A stretch of DNA of 31,291 bases from CAVWCW01 sp965365625 (GTDB lineage: Bacteria > Pseudomonadota > Gammaproteobacteria > Chromatiales > Chromatiaceae). A program made the position numbers and the translations under genes. The notes beneath the pieces were generated by a model. That model worked only from the letters and a program-made list of their open reading frames with translations. It had not been told where the DNA came from and did no database searches. Of the stretch, positions 8,508 through 15,158 are shown in pieces (within the stretch, counting starts at the first letter, position 1; each line of letters begins with the position of its first letter). The stretch covers positions 1 to 31,291 of the forward strand of contig CBDUCL010000005.1 in the NCBI GenBank assembly GCA_965365625.1. The letters run 5' to 3'.

Positions 8508-8882
8508 TTCGTGCCGTCCGCTGCCGAGGCCTTCAGGCTAACAGCCTCTCCCGCAATTTGGGAAACGCGAAAAAAGCATCCGTCGTTGGTGATCCCGACA
8601 CGGCCTGCGGTTGTCGGTAAGCCCGCAGTCTTCAACAGTCTGGGGGCGATTCAAATCCTTGAGTAGTGCTTCTGCAAGGGGTGGCTAACCGTAAGCGTCT
8701 ACTCTGGCGCCGGCCCGGAAAGGAGATTCGACTTCACTCGGGGCGCATTAGGATATTGGAAGATAATGAAATATTGACATGGATCAAAAACATCCAGGCG
8801 GCAGGGGAGTAACCTTGGAACTGTCGGTACGCGGAGCTTTCCGCTGTTCATCTTCAATCCGTTAGATGAGGAGGGTCCCATC
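8508..8882. other. Divergent regulatory spacer upstream of the sulfur-globule-like gene
   Basis: This 375-base region lies between the minus-strand spermidine-synthase-like gene and the plus-strand sulfur-globule-like gene. It contains a candidate FNR/ANR site at 8774-8787 and a strong ribosome binding site (GAGGAGG) shortly before the ATG at 8883. The stretch around 8740-8800 is clearly richer in A and T than its surroundings, as expected for a promoter. No coding region is supported. Confidence 0.6.
8774..8787 (+). promoter_or_regulatory. Candidate FNR/ANR-family binding site
   Basis: TTGAC-ATGG-ATCAA fits the FNR/ANR consensus TTGAT-N4-ATCAA at nine of ten fixed positions. It is centred about 100 bases before the start codon of the sulfur-globule-like gene, so activation would require a start site about 40 bases downstream of it, leaving a 5' leader of roughly 60 bases. 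The same bases contain TTGACA, but no -10 box lies 16-18 bases further on. Oxygen or redox control is inferred only from the match. Confidence 0.5.
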
Positions 8883-9188
8883 ATGTTGAGGAACAAACGC
8901 GTTCTGCTGGCCGCTGCGGTAGCCGGAGCCACCATGCTAACCTCGTTGTCTGCCGAAGCTTTCTTCGGCCCGATGAGTTGGATGCGCGGTGGCGGGTGGG
9001 GTCCCGGCTGGGGGGGCTGGGGTGGCCCCTGGTCCGGCTGGGGCTATCCGTATTACGGCGGCTGGGGCTATCCATACTACGGTGGTTGGGGCTACCCGTA
9101 TTATGGTGGCTGGGGCTATCCCTATTGGGGTGCCCCGGTAGTGGCTGCCCCGGTCGTGACGCAGCCGACAACCAGCGCCGAGAAGTAA
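8883..9188 (+). CDS. Sulfur globule-like Gly/Trp/Tyr-rich repeat protein
   Basis: The product has 101 residues. A Sec signal peptide (MLRNKRVLLAAAVAGATMLT..., cleavage likely after SLSAEA, residue 26) is followed by a Gly/Trp-rich segment and four tandem copies of GWGYPYYG (residues 52-83, the last ending YWG), then a short tail APVVAAPVV...SAEK. There are no cysteines. Small secreted Gly/Tyr-rich repeat proteins of this type form the protein coat of periplasmic sulfur globules in purple sulfur bacteria (the Sgp/CV proteins of Allochromatium vinosum), so storage of elemental sulfur during sulfide or thiosulfate oxidation is the likely role. A strong GAGGAGG lies before the ATG. It is monocistronic, with hairpins downstream. 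A generic Gly-rich envelope protein is the alternative. Confidence 0.75.
   Translation: MLRNKRVLLAAAVAGATMLTSLSAEAFFGPMSWMRGGGWGPGWGGWGGPWSGWGYPYYGGWGYPYYGGWGYPYYGGWGYPYWGAPVVAAPVVTQPTTSAEK
9036..9131 (+). repeat. Four tandem 24-bp coding repeats
   Basis: Four in-frame 24-base units, each encoding GWGYPYYG (last unit GWGYPYWG), differ only at a few mostly third-position bases. The silent differences show the units are kept by selection on the protein rather than being a fresh duplication. Confidence 0.85.
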
Positions 9189-9207
9189 CCCTCGGTGTGC
9201 TAACCCC

Positions 9208-9258
9208 CCGCCGCTACAGCGGCGGTATCACCCCTAACGCGGGCGCCTCGGCGCCCGC
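9208..9258 (+). terminator. Paired GC hairpins after the sulfur-globule-like gene
   Basis: Two hairpins follow the stop codon: CCGCCGCT/AGCGGCGG (9208-9225) and the nine-base-pair GCGGGCGCC/GGCGCCCGC (9239-9258). The second is followed by a moderately T-rich run (GTTTGGTTT). It is probably an intrinsic terminator; the weak T tract leaves room for a role in transcript stability instead. Confidence 0.5.
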
Positions 9259-9371
9259 ATCGCGTTTGGTTTCCTGATTATCCCTTTGGCTCAGCTCCCG
9301 GCTCTTCCCCGAGAGTACGCTGAAACCGGGCAGCACTCTCGGGGCGTCGTGGCGAAGGGCTAGGCCCGGTC

Positions 9372-9674
9372 TTACAAATCTTGCTCCGAATTTCCGACCT
9401 CGAATCCGTGGTAAACGTCAGTCGGCCCTGTATAACGCTCCCCTTGGCTGCTCGGCGAAGTGAAGAGACCGGGATTGCCAACCTCGAAACCTCGATAGCT
9501 ATCAATGCTGCCGCCGATACCGGGCTGAGTCGCTGTCACTTCGTCTTTGCCAACACTGTCGGCGAACAGATCCGGGTTCCCGGCGCTCAATCCGTTGTAG
9601 GTGCCGTCCGAATCTTCGGCACCCACTGCGGTCGCGAATAAGAATGCTGTCACTACCAGGATCAAGCTACGCAT
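9372..9674 (-). CDS. Small secreted protein with GNP-type repeats
   Basis: This 100-residue protein starts MRSLILVVTAFLFATAVGAED, a Sec signal peptide. The mature part has three copies of a motif: YNGLSAGNPDLF (residues 26-37), YRGFEVGNPGLF (60-71) and YHGFEVGNSEQDL (88-100), spaced about 30 residues apart. The consensus is Y-x-G-(F/L)-x-x-G-N-P-x-L-F. I recall similar repeats in short periplasmic proteins of other gammaproteobacteria but know no function. The start at 9674 is chosen because AGGGGG lies seven bases upstream and the signal peptide begins there; an upstream in-frame start would add 15 hydrophilic residues. It converges on the sulfur-globule-like gene, 183 bp away. Periplasmic location is inferred. 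Confidence 0.75.
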   Translation of the reverse strand: MRSLILVVTAFLFATAVGAEDSDGTYNGLSAGNPDLFADSVGKDEVTATQPGIGGSIDSYRGFEVGNPGLFTSPSSQGERYTGPTDVYHGFEVGNSEQDL

Positions 9675-9928
9675 GCTTCCCCCTCTACCTATTTCAGGTG
9701 GATTCGGGCGCCCGTCCATCGGGCTTTATCTCTGACCCTCCCTGTCGTTTGTGCTTTACGGCGATCGCGAACAATTGCGAATCACCCCATGTGGTTTGGA
9801 AAATTGGTCAACACTCGAAGGAACCGGTGTACAGATTTGACCGAAAGTGAACGAGCCCAGGGGACTGAAAGGCGAAGAGATATCGATGAGTGTCCTCGCC
9901 GCGAGCGGCGTACTTGGTCCGCTATCAC

Positions 9929-9959
9929 TCATGCCTGACCGAAGAACGGTCAGGCATGA
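9929..9959. repeat. Perfect 13-bp inverted repeat, AAGAA loop
   Basis: TCATGCCTGACCG pairs exactly with CGGTCAGGCATGA across a five-base loop. No T-run follows on either strand, so it is not a typical intrinsic terminator. It lies over 250 bases from the nearest gene. It could be an orphan structured element, a protein binding site or the remnant of a mobile-element end. Confidence 0.65.
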
Positions 9960-10254
9960 AGAAGTGCATTATTTCGCCAATGACGATCGGCGGCTCGACC
10001 ACGGGACCCACTCGTTGCTATGCCTGGTTCCTTATCCGCTTTGATGACCTGCCTATGCGGGCGGGCCGACGCTCACATCGGCGCCTTTCGAATTACCTGC
10101 ATACCGACAGCGCCGATACGCCTGCTTCTGTGCCTTCTGGTTTCTCGGCCAGGAGATGCTAATGAGATTTATCGCCTTTTAGCGGCCACGCTGGCTCTAT
10201 AAAGCTCTGCAAGGGACTGGTTCACAGTTTATGACTGTCGGGGTCCGGATAATT

Positions 10255-10274
10255 CGGTATATTAACAGATACCG
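10255..10274. promoter_or_regulatory. Operator-like inverted repeat
   Basis: CGGTAT and ATACCG flank an eight-base spacer (ATTAACAG). The element sits 25 bases before the start codon of the 50-residue protein, a position suited to an operator. No regulator is known, and the short arms make chance possible. Confidence 0.3.
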
Positions 10275-10299
10275 ATCAAGTAGCCCGTAGGTGATAGCT

Positions 10300-10452
10300 A
10301 TGAAGACAAAACCGAAGACTCCAATTACCGAAAAACGTCAGGCTAAGCTCGATTTCGCCGAATACCTGCTAATCGGAGGTGGTCTCTTGGTCGTGGGGAT
10401 GTTCGTCTACGCAACAATCCAGCTAAGCAACTTACCTGGATTCTATAGCTAA
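10300..10452 (+). CDS. Small single-span membrane protein (50 aa)
   Basis: A 50-codon frame encodes MKTKPKTPITEKRQAKLDFA, a strongly basic N-terminus, followed by EYLLIGGGLLVVGMFVYATI (residues 21-40), which is long and hydrophobic enough for one transmembrane helix, and a short tail ending LPGFYS. The arrangement suggests N-terminus in the cytoplasm. AGGTGA lies a few bases before the ATG, and an operator-like palindrome lies just upstream. I do not recognise the family. The ordered basic-helix-tail layout plus the ribosome binding site argues for a real gene; its short length argues caution. It faces the end of ftsX, in the place where rpoH is often found. Confidence 0.55.
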   Translation: MKTKPKTPITEKRQAKLDFAEYLLIGGGLLVVGMFVYATIQLSNLPGFYS

Positions 10453-10877
10453 ACGGCATTTCTTGGGATATGCGTATATCGGTTTCTTCCGGTGGAGTGA
10501 TTTTGGCGATCTGTCTGCTCTGAGTCGTCAACCCTTTCAGGGACGGGAGGGCGTCGTTGTCACTGGAACTGGGCGAGCCGGGCTGCCGACGACGTTTGGC
10601 GCAACCGACGACCTGGGTTTTGCTCAGGGGATCGAAGGCCTCGATGCCGACGAAGCTCGGTCCGCCTGGTGGTGGTGATCCAGGTTGCCGGCATTCGGTG
10701 CTCTGCCACCGGGCCGAGATTCTTCAGCCTGGCCTGCTGACGGCGCCGAGCGCAGTTGGCCCCGGGGGGCGCTCGAGGTGGTTGCGCAATGACCGGGTCA
10801 GCCCTCAAGTTGACTGCTTCGACCGCCAATCAAGCCCACTGCCTGGCCGCATAAATTGCGGCTCGGCAGACTCCGCC
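10453..10877. other. Spacer between small membrane protein and ftsX
   Basis: This 425-base gap has no supportable gene. Short frames on both strands lack motifs and ribosome binding sites. The composition returns to GC-rich after about 10560. In many gammaproteobacteria this side of ftsX carries rpoH; no trace of rpoH is seen. Confidence 0.5.
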
Positions 10878-11846
10878 TCAATCCGGTTCTACCGCTCGCA
10901 GGTGACGGCCCACGGCCAACCAGGAGCCGGCGAGGCCGAGCAAGGCGCTGACGCTGAGCAGGCCGAGCAGTAGGTCGAGCTGCAACAGGGGCAGGCGGAA
11001 GCTGCTTTCGTAGAGTCCGGCCAGGCTGGCCACCGGGCCACGCAGGGCCCACAGGGACAGGCTGACCAACAGCCAGGCGATGACACCGCCGAGCAGCCCG
11101 TACCAGAGCCCAAGGTAGAGGAAGGGGCGGCGGATAAAGGCGTTGGTGGCGCCAATCAGCTTGCTGATTTCGATCTCGGCGTGGCGGTTCTGAATCTCCA
11201 GGCGGATGGTGTTGCCGAGGATCAGCAGCACCGCCAGGGCCAGCAGGCTGGCCAGCACCAGAACGCCGCGGCGCGCGATCTCCGTGAACGCCGCGAAGCG
11301 GCGAACCCATTGCAGGTCAAGCTGGACGATGTCGGCCTCCGCGAGGTCGCGCAAGCCGGCCAGCAGGCGCTCGGCGGCAGCCGGTTCGGTGTGCTCTGGC
11401 GCCGGCTCGACGATCAGCACCGCCGGCAGTGGGTTCTCCTCGAGCGCCTCTAGGGCCTCGCCGAATCCGCTCAGCCGGCGGAACTCCTCCATCGCTTCAG
11501 CGCGCTCGACCACCTCGACCGCGCTCACCTGGGGCCAGGCCCGCAGCTCTTCGGCGAGTTCCCTGGCCCGCTGGTCGCTAACCTCTTGGTGCAGGAACAA
11601 AGAGATGCTCGCGCTGCCGCTGAGGTTGCCCGCCAGCTGCTGCAGGTTGCCCAGCAGCAGATGCAGGCCAGCGGGCAACGCCAGGGCGATGCCAAGAACG
11701 GCGGCAGTCATCATCGTGGGCAGGGGGCTGCGGCTGAGCTGGCCTAGGCTTGCCAGAGAGACCTGGGCATGGCGCATCAGCCAGCCGCTCAGGTTCGACA
11801 GCCCGGCCAGGCGTCGGCGGCGGGCCTTCTGCGGGCGCTTAGCCAC
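10878..11846 (-). CDS. ftsX: Cell division protein FtsX
   Basis: FtsX is the membrane subunit of the FtsEX complex, which links the divisome to septal peptidoglycan hydrolases through an activator such as EnvC. The 322-residue protein has a basic cytoplasmic N-terminus, a first membrane span (about residues 48-70), a large periplasmic loop (about 70-205) with SASISLFLHQEVS and VEVVERAEAMEEFRRLSG, and three further spans in the C-terminal third around VLASLLALAVLLILGNTIRLEIQ, FLYLGLWYGLLGGVIAWLLV and LLLGLLSVSALLGLAGSWLAV. The conserved RHAEIEISKLIGAT segment is present. It starts with GTG and overlaps the ftsE end by eight bases, so translation is probably coupled. Length is normal for the family. 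Confidence 0.95.
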   Translation of the reverse strand: MAKRPQKARRRRLAGLSNLSGWLMRHAQVSLASLGQLSRSPLPTMMTAAVLGIALALPAGLHLLLGNLQQLAGNLSGSASISLFLHQEVSDQRARELAEELRAWPQVSAVEVVERAEAMEEFRRLSGFGEALEALEENPLPAVLIVEPAPEHTEPAAAERLLAGLRDLAEADIVQLDLQWVRRFAAFTEIARRGVLVLASLLALAVLLILGNTIRLEIQNRHAEIEISKLIGATNAFIRRPFLYLGLWYGLLGGVIAWLLVSLSLWALRGPVASLAGLYESSFRLPLLQLDLLLGLLSVSALLGLAGSWLAVGRHLRAVEPD

Positions 11847-12528
11847 CGCGCCTCCCCTCCGGCCGGTCCCCGCTGTCGTTGCCCAGACGGCCGTGGTCGA
11901 GCGTCAGGGTGCGCTGGCCCAGGGTAGAGATCAGCCCGATGTCGTGGGTGGCGATGAGCAGGGTCACCCCGACTTGGTTAAACGCTTTGAACAGGTTCAT
12001 GATCTCCCGGGACAGCTCCGGGTCCAGGTTACCGGTGGGCTCGTCCGCCAAAACCACCGGCGGTTTGCTGACCACTGCTCGGGCGATGCCGACTCTTTGT
12101 TGCTCCCCACCAGACAAGGTTATCGGGTAGGCGCGTTCCTTTTTGAGCAGCCCAACCTTGTCCAGGGCGGCGCGCACCCGGCGCCCGATCTCCTGGTGCC
12201 GCAGGCCGGCCACCACCAGGGGCATGGCCACGTTGTCGAACACGGTGCGGTCGTGCAGCAGCCGGTGGTCCTGGAATATCATGCCCACCTCGCGCCGATG
12301 GTAAGGGATCTGGCGCGCCGGCAGCCGGCCGAGATTGCGGCCGTTGATGCGGACCTGGCCGCGGGTGCAGCGTTCCAACAGGCCGATCAGACGCAGTAGC
12401 GTGCTCTTGCCGGCCCCCGAGTGGCCGGTGAGAAAGGCCATCTCGCCGGCCTCTAGCCGGAAGCTGACCCCGCTCAGTGCGGAATGCCCGCTGGGGTAGC
12501 GCTTGCTGACCTGTTCGAACTCGATCAA
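11839..12528 (-). CDS. ftsE: Cell division ATP-binding protein FtsE
   Basis: FtsE is the cytoplasmic ATPase of FtsEX. The 229-residue protein has Walker A GHSGAGKST (about residues 35-43), a Q-loop in VGMIFQDHRLL, the signature LSGGEQQR, Walker B VVLADEPTGNLDP and the switch histidine in LLIATHD. These motifs in this order, and the neighbouring ftsX and ftsY, make the assignment firm. The start codon is TTG (MIEFEQVSKRY), seven bases after the ftsY stop; this is the only start that preserves the conserved N-terminus. Confidence 0.96.
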   Translation of the reverse strand: MIEFEQVSKRYPSGHSALSGVSFRLEAGEMAFLTGHSGAGKSTLLRLIGLLERCTRGQVRINGRNLGRLPARQIPYHRREVGMIFQDHRLLHDRTVFDNVAMPLVVAGLRHQEIGRRVRAALDKVGLLKKERAYPITLSGGEQQRVGIARAVVSKPPVVLADEPTGNLDPELSREIMNLFKAFNQVGVTLLIATHDIGLISTLGQRTLTLDHGRLGNDSGDRPEGRRGG

Positions 12529-12535
12529 GGCCCGC

Positions 12536-13534
12536 TTACTCTTCGAACAGGGCGTCTACGAACTCTTGAGCGTCGAACGGGCGCAGATCCTCGACCGCCT
12601 CGCCGACCCCGATATAGCGAATCGGCACCCCCAAGCGCTCGGCGATGGCGAACAGGATGCCGCCCTTGGCTGTGCCGTCTAGCTTGGTCAGCACGATCCC
12701 GGTCAGGCCCACTGTCTGATGGAAATGCTCGGCCTGGCTGAGGGCGTTCTGGCCGGTGCCGGCGTCCACCACCAGGTATACCTCGTGGGGGGCGTCCGGG
12801 TCGAGCTTCTTCAGCACGCGGGCGATCTTCGACAGCTCATCCATCAAGTTGGTCTTGGTGTGCAGGCGCCCGGCGGTATCGGCGATCAGCACGTCGGCCT
12901 TGCGGGCCTGGGCCGCCTGCAGGGCGTCGAACACCACAGAGGCGGAATCCGCGCCTGTGTGTTGGGCCACCACCGGCACCTGGTTCCGCTCCCCCCAAAC
13001 CTGCAACTGCTCCACCGCGGCGGCGCGGAAGGTATCGCCCGCGGCCAGCATCACCGACTGGCCCTGGTCCTGGAAACGGCGCGCCAACTTGCCGATGGTG
13101 GTGGTCTTCCCCGCGCCGTTGATGCCCACCATCAGGATCACCCGCGGCTTGCCCGCCGGGGCCGGGGCCTCCGGGGCCTGAGCGCGCTCCAGGGTCTCCA
13201 GCAGTTCCTGCTTGAGTTGGGCGCTGAGGGCGGCGGGGTCGGACAGCTCCTTGCGTTTGACCCGGCTGGTGAGGTCGTCGACGATCCGTGTGGTGGCGTC
13301 CACCCCCACGTCGGCGGTCAGCAGCAGGGTTTCCAGATCCTCCAGCAACTCGCCGTCGATGTTCTTCTTGCCCAGCAGCAGGTTGGCCAGGCCATCGGTG
13401 AGGCTGCCGCGGGTGCGAGCCAGACGGCTCTTGAGGCGCGTGAACAGTCCGCGCTTGCCCGATTCTCCGGCTGCCGCCTGTTCCGCGGACTGGTCGCTGT
13501 CCGCCTTGGTCTTGCCTTTGCCGAATCCGAACAT
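12536..13534 (-). CDS. ftsY: Signal recognition particle receptor FtsY
   Basis: FtsY is the SRP receptor GTPase that docks ribosome-nascent chain complexes at the membrane. The 332-residue form has a short charged N-terminal region (residues 1-30), the N domain helical bundle (about 30-125) and the G domain with GINGAGKTT (138-146), DTFRAAA, DTAGR (219-223) and TKLDGTAKGG (283-292). The acidic A domain is short compared with the E. coli protein, as in many other bacteria. I chose the ATG at 13534 because AGAGG lies about seven bases upstream and the protein then begins MFGFGKGK; a start 21 codons upstream has no such support. It is first in ftsY-ftsE-ftsX. Confidence 0.95.
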   Translation of the reverse strand: MFGFGKGKTKADSDQSAEQAAAGESGKRGLFTRLKSRLARTRGSLTDGLANLLLGKKNIDGELLEDLETLLLTADVGVDATTRIVDDLTSRVKRKELSDPAALSAQLKQELLETLERAQAPEAPAPAGKPRVILMVGINGAGKTTTIGKLARRFQDQGQSVMLAAGDTFRAAAVEQLQVWGERNQVPVVAQHTGADSASVVFDALQAAQARKADVLIADTAGRLHTKTNLMDELSKIARVLKKLDPDAPHEVYLVVDAGTGQNALSQAEHFHQTVGLTGIVLTKLDGTAKGGILFAIAERLGVPIRYIGVGEAVEDLRPFDAQEFVDALFEE

Positions 13535-13771
13535 TGCATGCCTCTTGCGGCCGCCGGGGAACCGAAGGCCCTTGCAGCCGGTCTTTATTGCCACCAATTA
13601 ACGTAAAAGCAGGTGGGCCCCGCCGCCCAATGCTTTATCCGTGTTCGCCGGCTTGGACTTTCCGCGGCGGCTCTGGAAGAATGCCGCGGCTGGGGATCGC
13701 ACATTCGCCGACATCCTAACATTTTGCCGGGCTTCCCCATATCCCGAAACGCCATGCAAGGTACAATTTTG

Positions 13772-15154
13772 ATGAAAATTTTGTTTACCGCGGCACTGTT
13801 TTGGCTGGCCGCCGGGCCGGTCCTGGCCGCCGGCGAGGTGCACGAGTTTCAGCTCAACAACGGGCTCAAGCTGATCGTCAAAGAGGACCACCGGGCCCCT
13901 ATCGTGGTGTCCCAAATCTGGTACAAGGTAGGTTCGAGTTATGAATACGGGGGGGTCACCGGCATCTCCCATGTGCTCGAACACATGATGTTCAAGGGCA
14001 CCGATGACTACGGCCCCGGCGAGTTTTCGCGCATCATTTCCGAGAATGGCGGCGAGGACAATGCATTCACCGGACGGGACTATACCGCTTACTACCAACA
14101 CCTGGCCAAGGATCGGCTGGAAGTGGCCTTCGCCCTGGAGGCCGACCGTATGCGCAATGTGCACCTGACCGACGAGGAGTTTCAGAAGGAGCGCGCGGTG
14201 GTGCAGGAGGAGCGACGGCTGCGCACCGAGGACAAGCCCCAGTCACTGACCTACGAGCAATTCTCGGCCGCCGCCTACCGCGCCTCGCCCTACCGCAACC
14301 CGGTGATCGGTTGGATGAGCGACCTGGAGGCCTTGGAGCTGGCAGACCTGCAGGACTGGTATCGGCGCTGGTATTCACCGAACAATGCGGTGTTGGTGGT
14401 GGCCGGCGACGTTGATCCTAAGGAGGTGCTGCGTCTGGCGCGCCGCTATTTCGGGCCGCTGAAGGGCGATCCCATCCGCGCGCCGAAGCCGCGCCGGGAG
14501 CCGGAACAGATCGGCGTCAACCGCATCCTGGTAAAGGCCCCGGCCCGCCAGCCCTATCTGCTGATCGGCTTCAAGACGCCGGTGCTCAATGGTGCAGAAC
14601 GGGAGTGGGAACCCTACGCACTGGAGATGCTCGAGGCAATCCTGGCCGGTGGCGACAGTGGCCGCCTGCCCAGTAACTTGGTGCGAGGGGCCAAGATCGC
14701 CGCTTCCGCCGACGCCGACTACAGCGCCTACACCCGGCTGCCCGGGATGCTGGTGCTGGATGCGGTGCCGACCCCCGATCACGGAATGCCAGCCCTGGAG
14801 CGGGCCCTGCTGGCCGAGATCGAGAAACTCAAGACCGAACTGGTGAGCGAGGACGAGCTGGCCCGGGTGCGCGCTCAGGTGGTCGCGAGCAAGATCTTCG
14901 AGCGCGACTCGGTCCATTACCAGGCGCTGCAGATCGGCCTGTTGGAGACCATCGGCCTGGACTGGCGGCTGCTCGACAAGCATGTGGAGCGTTTCAAGCA
15001 GGTCACCGCCGAGCAGGTGCGTGAAGTGGCGCGCCGCTATCTGGTGGCGGACCGGATGACGGTGGCGGTGCTGGAACCGCAGCCGATCGATACGGAGCAA
15101 CGGATCGGGCAGACCGGCTCGGGGGTGACGAATGTCAATTACCTGGTGGATTGA
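13772..15154 (+). CDS. M16 family zinc metallopeptidase, catalytic subunit
   Basis: This 460-residue secreted protease starts with the signal peptide MKILFTAALFWLAAGPVLAA. The inverted zinc motif HVLEH is at residues 67-71, and the third ligand is a glutamate in VVQEER (E147, exactly 76 residues after the second histidine, as in the family). The N-terminal M16 domain is followed by the C-terminal M16 domain (about 190-370) with YSPNNAVLVVAGDVDP. The start at 13772 keeps the signal peptide at the N-terminus; a start six codons upstream is less likely. The next gene encodes an M16 protein lacking the zinc motif, so the two probably form a heterodimer in the periplasm. Native substrate is unknown. 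It is divergent from ftsY. Confidence 0.93.
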   Translation: MKILFTAALFWLAAGPVLAAGEVHEFQLNNGLKLIVKEDHRAPIVVSQIWYKVGSSYEYGGVTGISHVLEHMMFKGTDDYGPGEFSRIISENGGEDNAFTGRDYTAYYQHLAKDRLEVAFALEADRMRNVHLTDEEFQKERAVVQEERRLRTEDKPQSLTYEQFSAAAYRASPYRNPVIGWMSDLEALELADLQDWYRRWYSPNNAVLVVAGDVDPKEVLRLARRYFGPLKGDPIRAPKPRREPEQIGVNRILVKAPARQPYLLIGFKTPVLNGAEREWEPYALEMLEAILAGGDSGRLPSNLVRGAKIAASADADYSAYTRLPGMLVLDAVPTPDHGMPALERALLAEIEKLKTELVSEDELARVRAQVVASKIFERDSVHYQALQIGLLETIGLDWRLLDKHVERFKQVTAEQVREVARRYLVADRMTVAVLEPQPIDTEQRIGQTGSGVTNVNYLVD

Positions 15155-15158
15155 GCGT

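Larger units (their letters stand above)
9675..10299. other. Gene-poor spacer with palindromes
   Basis: This 625-base region contains no reading frame I can support. It has a 13-bp inverted repeat at 9929-9959 and a 6-bp inverted repeat at 10255-10274 just upstream of the small membrane protein gene. Its composition is more AT-rich than the housekeeping blocks. Confidence 0.5.

Noticed and set aside
8774..8779. TTGACA as a sigma70 -35 box for the sulfur-globule-like gene
   Set aside because: No -10-like hexamer lies 16-18 bases downstream (the sequence there is GGCGGC); the FNR-type reading explains both half-sites.
12719..13606. Plus-strand open frame opposite ftsY
   Set aside because: Low-complexity Gly/Leu/Val/His-rich translation with no motif; ftsY on the other strand is certain.
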